A DNA stretch of 22,900 nucleotides from Bacillota bacterium (GCA_023409835.1 JAEYQV010000036.1:1-22900); one strand, 5' to 3'. Positions 1 to 8,027 are shown, counted from the stretch's first letter. The notes: generated by a model from the letters alone, not told the origin. A program made the numbers and translations.

Positions 1-26
1 TTCATTTCAAGTAGTACCTTCGCCAA
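1..26 (-). CDS. Start of a sugar ABC transporter ATP-binding protein (partial, runs off left edge)
   Basis: Only eight codons are inside the window. They read MAKVLLEM from a TTG start at 26-24, preceded by a strong ribosome binding site (GGAGGGGAT on the minus strand, positions 39-31) about eight bases away. The opening MAKVLLEM is typical of the MglA/XylG/MmsA class of ATPases in monosaccharide importers, and the gene directly follows a ChvE-like binding protein on the same strand, where that ATPase is expected. The call rests on the start signal, the short peptide and the position; nothing catalytic is visible. The next gene outside the window would be expected to be the permease. Confidence 0.7.
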
Positions 27-124
27 TTGTATCCCCTCCATAATCTAACCTATTTTAATCATCGCACAACGCTCTGACGTAATAATCCGAATGCAGTTAA
101 GTCTGCTTTTGTCTGTTTAATATA

Positions 125-149
125 ACAGGCAGGATGAAATCCTGCCTGT
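125..149 (-). terminator. Strong hairpin between binding-protein gene and ATPase gene
   Basis: An 11-bp perfect stem (ACAGGCAGGAT at 125-135 with ATCCTGCCTGT at 139-149) closes a 3-base loop. On the minus strand it lies 27 bases after the stop of the ChvE-like gene and is followed by TTATATTAAAC, not by a clean T-run. It therefore looks more like a 3'-end stabiliser or leaky terminator, which would leave the binding-protein message more abundant than the downstream ATPase message. Confidence 0.6.
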
Positions 150-175
150 ATAATAAGACATAAATATACCAAAGC

Positions 176-1342
176 TTACTGTAACTGATCTGCTGTGTAG
201 TATCCAGAATCGATTAAGAGCTCTTTATAATTATTTACATCTGCAAAAACGGGCTCGCAAAGGTAGGAAGGAATGATACCTGTACCGTTGTCATAGCTCT
301 CATTATCATTAACAGGGGCTTCTCCGCCCTTCATGATAGCATCAACCATTGCAACAACCTGAGTAGCTAAGGTACGAGTATCCTTGAAGATTGACATGGA
401 CTGCTTGCCAGCGATCATGTTCTTAACGTTAGCGATATCACAATCCTGACCGGTGATGATTGGCCATTTGCCTGTGTAGGATGCTGTTAAAGCGTTTACT
501 GTACCAAGAGCGGTTGAATCGTTGGAAGCAAGAACTGCATCCAGCTGTGTTCCGTCAGCATAGAAGGAAGCAATAATGTTTTCCATTCTGGTCTGCGCAT
601 TCTCTGTTTTCCAGCCTGCTGTTGCAACAGTAGCAAAATCAACCTGACCGGACTTAACAACTAATTTACCTGCTTCAATGTATGGCTTCAGAACATCCAT
701 AGCACCGTTGTAGAAGTATTTTGCATTGTTATCACCAGGGTCACCGGTAATGATCTCAATGTTGAAGGGACCTGCTGCATTCTTAAGATCCAATGCATTT
801 TCAATATACTGACCCTGCTTAGTACCAACCATATAGTTATCAAAGGTTGCATAATAGGAAACAGCGTCTGTGTTCATGATTAAACGGTCATAAGCGATAA
901 CCGGAATGCTCTTCTCCTTTGCCTGAGCAAGAACTGTTCCAAGGGAATCACCTTCGATGGAAGCGATTACTAACAGGTTAACTCCATTTGCAATCATGTT
1001 CTCAATCTGGGAAACCTGAGTCGGGATATCATCATCTGCATACTGCAGATCAACCTTATATCCTGCTGCCTCTAATTCCTTCTTCATGTTAGCACCATCC
1101 TGGTTCCAACGCTGTAAAGTCTTGGTAGGCATGCATACGCCGATGGTCTTTGTATCAGCTGCAGGCTCATCCTTCGCAGGCTCAGAAGCCTTTGTAGGCT
1201 CGGGTTTCGTATCATCTTTCTTATCTTCTGTTACAGCCTTATCACCGGTGCTGACATTCGTGTCGTCTTTCTTACCGCAAGCTACTAACATTGTTCCGAT
1301 CATAGCAATACAAAGTAAAACGGCAACTAATTTTTTCTTCAT
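176..1342 (-). CDS. chvE: ChvE-like monosaccharide-binding lipoprotein of an ABC importer
   Basis: This 388-residue protein captures a sugar outside the membrane and delivers it to an ABC permease. It starts with a lipoprotein signal peptide (residues 1-21) and a lipobox LVAC with the modified Cys at 22. A D/K/E/T-rich linker (about 25-65) follows, then a Peripl_BP_4 fold. Family hallmarks are GVCMPTKTLQRWNQDG near the domain start, the ADDDIPTQVSQIENMI stretch, AYDRLI, ATFDNY and ITGQDCDI, all close to the ChvE/MmsE pattern. The start has an AGGGAGGA ribosome binding site. The ATPase gene follows downstream, and a second binding protein and a two-component system lie upstream on the same strand. 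ChvE-type proteins bind several aldoses (glucose, galactose, xylose, arabinose); the actual sugar cannot be read from the sequence. Confidence 0.9.
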   Translation of the reverse strand: MKKKLVAVLLCIAMIGTMLVACGKKDDTNVSTGDKAVTEDKKDDTKPEPTKASEPAKDEPAADTKTIGVCMPTKTLQRWNQDGANMKKELEAAGYKVDLQYADDDIPTQVSQIENMIANGVNLLVIASIEGDSLGTVLAQAKEKSIPVIAYDRLIMNTDAVSYYATFDNYMVGTKQGQYIENALDLKNAAGPFNIEIITGDPGDNNAKYFYNGAMDVLKPYIEAGKLVVKSGQVDFATVATAGWKTENAQTRMENIIASFYADGTQLDAVLASNDSTALGTVNALTASYTGKWPIITGQDCDIANVKNMIAGKQSMSIFKDTRTLATQVVAMVDAIMKGGEAPVNDNESYDNGTGIIPSYLCEPVFADVNNYKELLIDSGYYTADQLQ

Positions 1343-1367
1343 ATCTTGAATCCTCCCTTATATTGAT

Positions 1368-1380
1368 GTGATTAAATCAC
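1368..1380. promoter_or_regulatory. 13-bp palindrome, possible operator of the ChvE-like gene
   Basis: GTGATT-A-AATCAC is a perfect inverted repeat with a 1-base centre. It lies between the candidate -10 box (AATATA at 1390-1395, read TATATT on the minus strand) and the ribosome binding site of the ChvE-like gene, so it would overlap the first transcribed bases. That is a normal place for a repressor site, but no regulator is assigned. Confidence 0.35.
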
Positions 1381-1389
1381 TACTTCTCC

Positions 1390-1398
1390 AATATACCA
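1390..1398 (-). promoter_or_regulatory. Candidate extended -10 promoter for the ChvE-like gene
   Basis: The minus strand reads TGG-TATATT, an extended -10 (TGn) element, about 48 bases before the start codon. I see no good -35 box at 17 bases, so the case rests on the extended -10 and the 181-base spacer between this gene and the upstream binding-protein gene. Confidence 0.35.
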
Positions 1399-1523
1399 TA
1401 TAACAAATAGGACTTCCTTGTTAAGTACCGTACATTTTTACAAGGGACAGGCTATGTCATGGCAAGAGGATGATTATCATAACAATAAAATGCTATATGT
1501 GTGACAATTTATTACTATCATTC

Positions 1524-2570
1524 TTATTCCTTCCTCTTAGAAGGTACATTCAGATATACCTCCTCCTTACTCTGGAAACCGCCCTCAATGATAACCTCAT
1601 CCATATTATCCTTCGTTACTGCAATTGGCTCCAGTTTAACATAGGGAACCTCCTTTGAACCATCATTGATGGTTGTGGTTACATCAATCTCTTCGCCTTT
1701 GGCAAGCTTCACCGCATATTCCGCTGCTGCCTTAGCAAGCTTATCCACCGGCTTGTAAACCGTCATCGTCTGTGTTCCTTCCACAATCCTCTGACAGGCT
1801 GCCAGCTCTGCATCCTGACCGGTTACAATGACATTACCGGCCATCCGGTTCTCAGACAGTGCCCTTACTGCCTCTGTGGCTAAGTTATCATTACCGCAAA
1901 ATACACCGTCGATATCCTCTGTGATTTTCAGTGCTGTATTGACCGCATCATAAGCTTCCTCTGCCAGCCATCCCACTGCATTCACGGAATAGACAACCTT
2001 CAGTTTGCTGTCCTCCATCACATCCTGAAAGCCCTGCTTCACCAGCTGTACATTATTGTCCGTTGTCGGACCGAAGATAGCGATAATCTTACCGTTATCC
2101 GGTATATTAGAAACCAGGGTCTGTGCCATCAGCCTTCCTACCTCCTCGTTATCAAAGGAGATATACAGATCTACATTGGAATGCTTCAGCAGCCGGTCAT
2201 AAGCCACAATAATGATCCCAGCATCCTTTGCTTTCTTGAGCACCTCACTGCAGGCCTCCGAATCAACCGCTACCACCACGATGACATCCATCTTCTTATC
2301 AATAAAGTATTGAATCTGGGATATCTGCTTCTCCACGTCCCCGTTTGCATTTTGTACATTAACATCTGCACCAAGCTCCTCTGCTGTAAACACAAAGACA
2401 TCTCTGTCCCTCTGCCATCTCTCAATAACAAAGGAATCAAAGGAAAGCCCGATTTGAATTTTCTTCTCGGTTATACCGGTCTCATTGGTCTGCTTCCCCT
2501 TGCTCCTGCAACCGGTAAGTCCGGGCAGACAGACAATGCAGATGAACAGGATCATACCCCATTTCTTCAT
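1524..2570 (-). CDS. XylF-like sugar-binding lipoprotein
   Basis: This 348-residue lipoprotein belongs to the Peripl_BP_4 family and is closest in pattern to D-xylose-binding XylF. The signal peptide ends in a lipobox LTGC with Cys at 21. Visible family motifs include IGLSFDSFVIERWQRD at the first strand, QISQIQYFIDKKMDVIVVVAVD, VAYDRLL, SFDNEEVG, CGNDNLATEAVRAL and VTGQDAE. The start carries AGGTG upstream. It lies 34 bases after the response regulator gene, so it is probably co-transcribed with the sensor genes, and 181 bases before the ChvE-like gene. With its own lipid anchor it could feed the same permease with another sugar, or serve sensing. No dedicated ATPase or permease sits between the two binding proteins. 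Confidence 0.85.
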   Translation of the reverse strand: MKKWGMILFICIVCLPGLTGCRSKGKQTNETGITEKKIQIGLSFDSFVIERWQRDRDVFVFTAEELGADVNVQNANGDVEKQISQIQYFIDKKMDVIVVVAVDSEACSEVLKKAKDAGIIIVAYDRLLKHSNVDLYISFDNEEVGRLMAQTLVSNIPDNGKIIAIFGPTTDNNVQLVKQGFQDVMEDSKLKVVYSVNAVGWLAEEAYDAVNTALKITEDIDGVFCGNDNLATEAVRALSENRMAGNVIVTGQDAELAACQRIVEGTQTMTVYKPVDKLAKAAAEYAVKLAKGEEIDVTTTINDGSKEVPYVKLEPIAVTKDNMDEVIIEGGFQSKEEVYLNVPSKRKE

Positions 2571-2604
2571 GTTAACACCTGTCCTTTCTCAATCATTGAT
2601 AAAG

Positions 2605-4200
2605 CTAACACAGCTTCTCCCTGTATTCCGTAGGAGTTACTCCAACCTGTTTCTTAAATATCCTGCTGAAATAATTTGGGTCACTGTAGCCTGTGTCCAC
2701 ACAGATGTTCTTTATGCTTAGTTCTCTATTCTGCAGAAGCTTCTTCGCTTTCTCGATCCTGATATTCGTCAGGTATTCAATGAAGTTCTCCCCTGTTTCT
2801 TCTTTAAATAGCTTACTGAAGTAATAGGAACTGATATCCACACTTCTCGAAACATCCTCCAGTGAGATATCCTTATGGTAATTCTCTTCAATATACATCC
2901 TTGCCCTTTTTATTACACCGCTGGCCTGTTCCTCCCGCTTGGACATAATATTCCTGCAGGCTTCGGTTACCTTATCGATAAACCATTTCCTAAGCTGTTC
3001 GTAGCTGTCCGTCTGGATTACCGTATTAAGATAATCCTTCCGGTATCGGAAATAGTAGGTCATACCACCGCTTAGGAAGGCTTTCTGCTCTGCAAAGAGG
3101 ATAAATTCCAAAACCTTCAGCTTAATATCCATTTCACAGTCCGGATAATGTTCAATCATCCAATCAAAGAAAATATTTGCCTCTGTTTTTGTTCCTTCCA
3201 GATCGCCCTTCTCAATCTTATCAAATAATGCACTTTCCGTATCGATCGGGTAGTCCCCTTCATACTCACAGCCGATCGGCATATCCTTCACATGTGCTAC
3301 CCGGTTCTTGCTGCTTCTGGCCGCATTAATTGCTTCCTTATAGGAGTCTCCCAGCTTATGCAGAGGAGTTACGGAGCCAATTCCGATCTTAAACTGAACC
3401 TCAATTCTCTTGGACAAATCCCGTATCAGCTGTCTTGCTTTCTCTATCAGCTTTGTACGGTCATCATATTCCAGCTGGGCTTTCTCACAGGGCAGGAAAG
3501 CAACAATCTTATTCACCATAATTGGTCCGACGATGCAATTCAACTCCTCCTTCAGACTCTCCCGAACCGTAGGATAGAAGGTTTGAGCCTTTACGCTGAT
3601 CCCCACAGGATTCGTAAGATTTCCCTCAATCAGAGAATCTCCGAATTCCAATACCATCATCATACCAAACTCTTCCTTAATACCCAGCAGATTACAGAAA
3701 TTATCCTTCTCCCTGCTAAAGTCCTCTCCCGACAATACCGCATAGATAAAATCGCTCTCAATAATCGGGATGACAATCTCCAGCTTCTCCCGAATCAACA
3801 GATCATTGCTCCTCTTGCTCCGTTCTTCTTTGATAATATCCATCGCTTTCTGAAGCACCCGTATGATAACCGACTGGTTCACCGGCTTCGTAAGATATTC
3901 CAGTACTCCGAGATTAATCGCCTCCTTAGCATAATTGAACTTATCAAAAGCGGTCATGATGATGAAAATGATGGAGCTGTTCGTCTTCCGAATCTCCTTC
4001 ATTGCTTCAATTCCGTTAATTCCCGGCATCTGGATATCCATAACGGCAATATCCGGCTTGAACTTTTCGGCCAGCTCAATCACACTTCTTCCGGAGGTAG
4101 CATATTCAATGGAACAGCTATCACCGAAATTCTTCTCTATGATGAATTTTAAGGAATCAATCACAATCCCCTCGTCATCTGCCAACATTATCTTATACAT
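2605..4200 (-). CDS. YesN-type response regulator (receiver plus AraC DNA-binding domain)
   Basis: This 531-residue cytoplasmic transcription factor is the partner of the kinase encoded just upstream (55-base gap). The receiver domain covers about residues 1-120, with the acidic pair D8/D9, phospho-acceptor D55 in MDIQMPG, T83 and K105 (TKP). A long middle region (about 130-420) is typical of YesN-like proteins. The C-terminal ~100 residues form an AraC-type pair of helix-turn-helix motifs (ISLEDVSRSVDISSYYFSKLFKEETG, then GYSDPNYFSRIFKKQVGVTPTEYR). A GGAGAGGA ribosome binding site precedes the start. By analogy with XylFII-LytS/YesN systems of clostridia it should activate sugar-uptake genes, most simply the binding-protein and ABC genes downstream. 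Confidence 0.92.
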   Translation of the reverse strand: MYKIMLADDEGIVIDSLKFIIEKNFGDSCSIEYATSGRSVIELAEKFKPDIAVMDIQMPGINGIEAMKEIRKTNSSIIFIIMTAFDKFNYAKEAINLGVLEYLTKPVNQSVIIRVLQKAMDIIKEERSKRSNDLLIREKLEIVIPIIESDFIYAVLSGEDFSREKDNFCNLLGIKEEFGMMMVLEFGDSLIEGNLTNPVGISVKAQTFYPTVRESLKEELNCIVGPIMVNKIVAFLPCEKAQLEYDDRTKLIEKARQLIRDLSKRIEVQFKIGIGSVTPLHKLGDSYKEAINAARSSKNRVAHVKDMPIGCEYEGDYPIDTESALFDKIEKGDLEGTKTEANIFFDWMIEHYPDCEMDIKLKVLEFILFAEQKAFLSGGMTYYFRYRKDYLNTVIQTDSYEQLRKWFIDKVTEACRNIMSKREEQASGVIKRARMYIEENYHKDISLEDVSRSVDISSYYFSKLFKEETGENFIEYLTNIRIEKAKKLLQNRELSIKNICVDTGYSDPNYFSRIFKKQVGVTPTEYREKLC

Positions 4201-4255
4201 AGTCCTCTCCTATCTCCGGTATCTATAACAGAACAGCATTCCTATTTCCCCTCAC

Positions 4256-5803
4256 TCATATGTTAGTCATATTCACCGGAACACCGTCCACATCCTCCGG
4301 GCTCATAGCCTCTGCCTTTTTGGGAATATGTATTATTACCTTAGTTCCCAGAAATTGGCCGTCACTGTGAATTTCAAAAACCTCCTCCGTATTATAATAC
4401 AGCTTCAGGCGGTTAATCACATTTCCCAAACCGATACCGTTCGAATCCCTCGTAATATTTACTTCCCGGACCGGAGTACCGCCGTTTAGGCTGGCCTTCA
4501 TAATACGGTCAATGGTGCTCTGTTCCATCCCGGCGCCGTTATCGGCAATCGTGATGTTAATCTTGTTCTCCTCCTGCTCGACCGTAAGACGGATCTCCCC
4601 TTCATATTCAATATCCCTGATACCGTAATTCACGGCATTTTCAACGACCGGCTGAAGAATCATACTGGGCACCCGAACCTCCAGAACCCTCTCATCAATT
4701 TCTTTATAGAAATGAATTCCTCCGGAGAACCTTACATTCAGTATATAGATATAGCTGTCCACCAGCTTAAGCTCTTCGCGGATTGTGGAATCCTGGTCAA
4801 AGCTCTTCATATTAAATCGGAAGAAATCCGCCATATTCTCTATGAACAGGCAGGTCTTATCCGCTCCCTCCATCATAGCAAGCTGAGCACCGGCATTTAA
4901 GGTGTTGAACAGAAAATGGGGATTGATCTGAGCCTGAAGATATTTTAACTGAGCATCCTTCAAATGATTGGTCATCATCAGCTCCCTCTCCTTCATACGG
5001 CTCTCCAGCTCCATGCTCTCCTTCGTCTTTATGATGTACTGATGGATGTTAACTATCATGGTATTAAAGGCTTTTGTAACAATCTCAACCTCATCCGAGG
5101 AATCCACATGAACCAGATCCACCTCGAAGTTACCTGCGGCAACCTCATTCGCCGCTTCCGTCAGATTCATCAGCGGTCCGGTGATACTCCTGGTAACAAT
5201 AATGATCAGAACCACATTAAATACCGTTATGACCAGAAGTACGGAGGTGCTGACCACCTCCAGGTAGCTTAAGGACATCCGGAGCAGCTCATAATTATTG
5301 GAGTTATATTTAAACTGCTCATTGTTCAGGTTGCTGATATAGGTTCTGATATAATCATACATTTTCGTGGCTTCTTCATACTCGACCATGTATTTCTCGA
5401 TATTTCTACCACGCTTTGCATCCACGGTCCGATCCAGCAGATCGATATAGGTTTCTGACATACTTTTGATGTTCTTCTGCATGATCAGCATATCATTATC
5501 CGTGATATCTCCCTTAAGATCATCGACTAAGCTTCGGTAATTCTGCTCACTTCGATAATAGTTCTCAAGGGACTCGGTACTTTTCGTATTCAGATATTCA
5601 TATACATAATCCTGCAGCATGGTAAGGGAATCCAACAGCTCATTCAATCCGACATTGCTGACATAGACCTCATCAATCGTGCTGATTGATTTATTGATAT
5701 TAAAGTACATGAACATATTAGCAAAGAAAATAACACCCGTGGTAAATGCAAATACCAGCACAAGCCGTAAACGGATGGTACCCTTTCTCACTTTCTTTCC
5801 CAT
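4256..5803 (-). CDS. YesM/LytS-type sensor histidine kinase with a helical extracytoplasmic domain
   Basis: This 515-residue membrane kinase has TM1 at about 12-34, an extracellular region of about 150 residues that looks all-helical (long heptad-like stretches, no cache-like pattern), TM2 at about 184-206, HAMP at about 205-258, a coiled linker, and a His_kinase domain with the phospho-acceptor H296 in QINPHFLFNTLNA. The ATPase domain keeps all boxes: VENA with N389, DNGAG at 421-425 and NGIGLGN at 455-461. A GAGGT site precedes the start. It lies 29 bases after the gene for a membrane-anchored binding protein. The helical sensor with no obvious ligand pocket suits a kinase that reads the state of that neighbouring protein instead of binding sugar itself, as described for XylFII-LytS. 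Confidence 0.93.
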   Translation of the reverse strand: MGKKVRKGTIRLRLVLVFAFTTGVIFFANMFMYFNINKSISTIDEVYVSNVGLNELLDSLTMLQDYVYEYLNTKSTESLENYYRSEQNYRSLVDDLKGDITDNDMLIMQKNIKSMSETYIDLLDRTVDAKRGRNIEKYMVEYEEATKMYDYIRTYISNLNNEQFKYNSNNYELLRMSLSYLEVVSTSVLLVITVFNVVLIIIVTRSITGPLMNLTEAANEVAAGNFEVDLVHVDSSDEVEIVTKAFNTMIVNIHQYIIKTKESMELESRMKERELMMTNHLKDAQLKYLQAQINPHFLFNTLNAGAQLAMMEGADKTCLFIENMADFFRFNMKSFDQDSTIREELKLVDSYIYILNVRFSGGIHFYKEIDERVLEVRVPSMILQPVVENAVNYGIRDIEYEGEIRLTVEQEENKINITIADNGAGMEQSTIDRIMKASLNGGTPVREVNITRDSNGIGLGNVINRLKLYYNTEEVFEIHSDGQFLGTKVIIHIPKKAEAMSPEDVDGVPVNMTNI

Positions 5804-5832
5804 AAGCTACCTCACTAACGTATAAAAAAATA

Positions 5833-6909
5833 CTATGGCTGTAGTTTTTCCTCTTCCAGTTTACGACTTCTGATATATTCATTTACATTAGTATCATTAA
5901 TGACACTGATATCAACAGAGAAATAATCACTGACCTGTCCTGTCTGGCGGTATTCCGTCAAGGCCTCCACACAGTAGGCTCCCATCTGCTTTGCATCAAT
6001 CGTCATTGTAGAATGAATGTTGTTCATCGAAATTGCATTTAGAATCAGGTCAGAATCATAATATCCGATGATGTCAATATCTCCGACCTTATTATAATCA
6101 ACTAATGCCTTATAGGCACAACGGGTATCAACTGCGGTAAGGCACACCAGAACCTCCGGCGGATCCTCTGTATCCATGATAATATTGCGGATATCCTCCT
6201 CCGAGCTGAAGGTGCTCTTCGTATTAACAGTAGCAGATTTTACCTCCACATCCATGCCTGCCACCATTTCCGAAATATTAGAGTAAATCGTGTTCTGGCT
6301 GGTGTCCGTATTATCGGAGTTTAGCAGCACAGTAACCTTACGTCTGCCCTCCTTAACTACTTCCAGAACCTGTTTGCCATAGGTCAGTCCTTCGTTATAG
6401 CTGTTAATTCCGATAAAGCTCTTCCGGCTGCTTTCCGGTGCATCACGAAGCACAGTAACAACCGGTATTCCCATACGTTCGGCTTTATTAATGAGCTCTA
6501 TAATATCCTTCTCGCCGTTTGGCTCTAGAATGATGCCATTCACCTTAGAAGCAATTGCAATCTGCATCAGATCCTTAAGCGTATAGGAAACAGAGATGTT
6601 GCTTCCAATCTTCTCGACATAGATATCCTGATTCTTCCCAGTCTCCGATGCTCCCTGATAGATCGCTTCCCAGAAAGAGGTATCTGTTTCCTCCGAAATA
6701 ATATCCTCCGACAGAATATCCTCCGAGATGATGGCATAATGATATTGGTATTCATGATAATTAACCGTATCTGCAGAAGCAATCCCTGCAATCCGGCTTT
6801 TATAAAAGGTCATTCCGATCAAAAGAATCACACAGCCCACTGCTATACTGCTGATAAATGAGATTGAAATTACTCTATTCTTCTTTAATCCCCTTAATAA
6901 TCTTCCCAT
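5833..6909 (-). CDS. Membrane-anchored periplasmic-binding protein, XylFII-like sugar sensor
   Basis: The protein has 358 residues from the ATG at 6909, which has GGAGG six bases upstream; an upstream in-frame start at 6954 lacks a site and is rejected. An uncleaved N-terminal membrane helix (about 12-35), without a lipobox Cys, anchors an extracellular Peripl_BP_4 domain. Visible features are GIILEPNGEKDIIELINKA, GIPVVTVLRDAPES, FIGINSYNEG, VLLNSDNTDTSQ and IIGYYDSD. It is the first gene of a run continuing into the kinase and regulator. In clostridial XylFII-LytS-YesN systems a similar protein binds xylose and controls the kinase through the membrane. Here the ligand is unknown. A short acidic stretch (SEDILSEDIISEET) follows the membrane segment and is encoded by a 15-bp repeat. 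Confidence 0.85.
   Translation of the reverse strand: MGRLLRGLKKNRVISISFISSIAVGCVILLIGMTFYKSRIAGIASADTVNYHEYQYHYAIISEDILSEDIISEETDTSFWEAIYQGASETGKNQDIYVEKIGSNISVSYTLKDLMQIAIASKVNGIILEPNGEKDIIELINKAERMGIPVVTVLRDAPESSRKSFIGINSYNEGLTYGKQVLEVVKEGRRKVTVLLNSDNTDTSQNTIYSNISEMVAGMDVEVKSATVNTKSTFSSEEDIRNIIMDTEDPPEVLVCLTAVDTRCAYKALVDYNKVGDIDIIGYYDSDLILNAISMNNIHSTMTIDAKQMGAYCVEALTEYRQTGQVSDYFSVDISVINDTNVNEYIRSRKLEEEKLQP
6689..6733. repeat. Three imperfect 15-bp tandem repeats inside the sensor gene
   Basis: Plus-strand units begin TCCTCCGA at 6689, 6704 and 6719 and differ at a few bases in the second half. They encode the acidic SED-type repeats in the juxtamembrane linker of the XylFII-like protein. 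Length variation here would change the linker in steps of five residues. Confidence 0.6.
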
Positions 6910-6995
6910 ATTAACCTCCGGGCTGCCTGAGCACCTTATGTACAGACATTGCATCCTATTCCTTTACGAAACAGACCGTTTATATCATAGACATT

Positions 6996-7024
6996 TTTAT
7001 ACTTTTCCTTGGTAAAATTTACAA
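6996..7024 (-). promoter_or_regulatory. Promoter of the three-component sensor operon
   Basis: On the minus strand TTGTAA (7024-7019), a 17-base spacer and TATAAA (7001-6996) form a reasonable housekeeping promoter about 85 bases before the XylFII-like start. A second possible extended -10 (TGC-TATACT) lies at 7045-7037 without a clear -35 box. Confidence 0.5.
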
Positions 7025-7150
7025 TTGTTACGAACAGTATAGCATAGTAATCAACTATTTGCCATATTCTTTCTGTTAATTCCTTTTAATGTAACAAATG
7101 ACTCGGAACCGAATAAGATAATAATAGTATAATGGAAAGGGAGTGCTCCT

Positions 7151-7726
7151 TTGGCTATTAAGATTTTTATAGATCAGGGCCACAATCCTACCGGCTTTCA
7201 TAATGCCGGTGCAACAGGCAACGGTTTATTCGAGCAGGATATAACCTATCAGGTGGGGGTATATCTTGCTGATATGTTAAATGAAGACCCGCGGTTTGAT
7301 GTCCGCTTATCCAGGCCGACCGAAACCACCGTATTAGGAACTACAAATGCCACCAGCCTGGCAGAAAGAGTAAGGATGGCCAACGAATGGCCTGCAAATT
7401 ACTTTATCAGTATCCATGTGAATTCCAATCCGAACCCGGCGATTAATGGTACAGAAATCTATCTCTACGAGTTTGGTACCCAGGCCAACTGGATGGCACA
7501 GCAAATTATGGCGGGAATTACAAAATACGCAGGTACCAGGAATAACGGAATTCGTTTGAACAAATCCCTTTATGTATTAAGAAGAACTACAATGCCTGCT
7601 TTATTGGTGGAGCTGGGATATATCTCCAACGCCTCCGATGCAGAGATATTAAGAAACAATCAGTATCAATTTGCTTATGGCATGTATGTCGGTATTATGC
7701 ACTATTTTGGATTTACACCGGCTTAA
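7151..7726 (+). CDS. N-acetylmuramoyl-L-alanine amidase (Amidase_3 family), TTG start
   Basis: This 191-residue zinc hydrolase should cut the amide bond between muramic acid and the stem peptide of peptidoglycan. The whole protein is the Amidase_3 domain: first zinc ligand H11 in IDQGHNP, E28 (GLFEQD) as second, H89 in ISIHVN as third, and catalytic E154 in LLVELGYISN. The start is TTG, with AAAGGGAG at 7136-7143 seven bases upstream and the domain beginning immediately. There is no signal peptide, membrane helix or cell-wall binding domain, which is unusual for a host autolysin. It could be exported with a holin, act during sporulation or lysis, or be a domesticated phage-type enzyme. It is divergent from the sensor operon. 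No convincing promoter is seen: a TATAAT at 7128-7133 is too close to the ribosome binding site. Confidence 0.88.
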   Translation: MAIKIFIDQGHNPTGFHNAGATGNGLFEQDITYQVGVYLADMLNEDPRFDVRLSRPTETTVLGTTNATSLAERVRMANEWPANYFISIHVNSNPNPAINGTEIYLYEFGTQANWMAQQIMAGITKYAGTRNNGIRLNKSLYVLRRTTMPALLVELGYISNASDAEILRNNQYQFAYGMYVGIMHYFGFTPA

Positions 7727-7743
7727 TCGCTCGCCTAAGGTTG

Positions 7744-7770
7744 TCCCGCCGCTATAACTAAGCGGCGGGA
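7744..7770 (+). terminator. GC-rich hairpin after the amidase gene
   Basis: CCCGCCGCT (7745-7753) pairs with AGCGGCGGG (7761-7769) around a 7-base loop, 18 bases after the amidase stop. It is followed by AAATAATCC and not a T-run, so it may be a transcript end without a U-tract or a stabilising 3' stem. Confidence 0.5.
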
Positions 7771-7869
7771 AATAATCCTGATTGAAAGGAATAGCTATGT
7801 TTATATAATGCTCAAATTACCCGGAGAGTGATTTATCTTTATTTTTTTCAGTAACATTTGAAAAAAGAC

Positions 7870-7898
7870 TTTACAAATACATCTATATATGCTATATT
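7870..7898 (+). promoter_or_regulatory. Strong promoter of the cold-shock gene
   Basis: TTTACA (7870-7875), a 17-base spacer and TATATT (7893-7898), with a TGC extended -10 at 7890-7892. Transcription would begin near 7905 and leave a leader of about 120 bases before the start codon, as is usual for cold-shock genes. Confidence 0.7.
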
Positions 7899-7929
7899 TG
7901 ATTTGTATTTCAGATGTCATGTATGAACT

Positions 7930-7987
7930 CACATATTTTTGTAAGTCATTATAACGTTTAATGATTTACAAAAATATGTGATTTTTT
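7930..7987 (+). promoter_or_regulatory. Leader hairpin with T-run in the cold-shock gene 5' UTR (attenuator or thermosensor candidate)
   Basis: A 22-bp stem (7930-7951 with 7959-7980, one G-T pair) closes a 7-base loop centred on AACGTT, and TTTTTT follows at 7982-7987. The stem is nearly all A/T. The layout of promoter, stem, T-run, ribosome binding site and gene fits an intrinsic terminator in the leader or a temperature-dependent RNA structure. Confidence 0.6.
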
Positions 7988-8027
7988 AATGGACTATAAT
8001 ACAATAATAAAACAGGAGGTATCTTTC

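Noticed and set aside
3292..4152. Long plus-strand frame opposite the first response regulator gene
   Set aside because: It is the mirror of a well-supported coding region and has no start signal or recognisable domain.
6910..6954. Longer N-terminus for the XylFII-like protein
   Set aside because: The upstream start has no ribosome binding site, whereas the ATG at 6909 has GGAGG at good spacing directly before the membrane helix.
7128..7133. Perfect TATAAT before the amidase gene
   Set aside because: It is three bases from the ribosome binding site, so transcription would begin inside that site, and there is no -35 box at a suitable distance.
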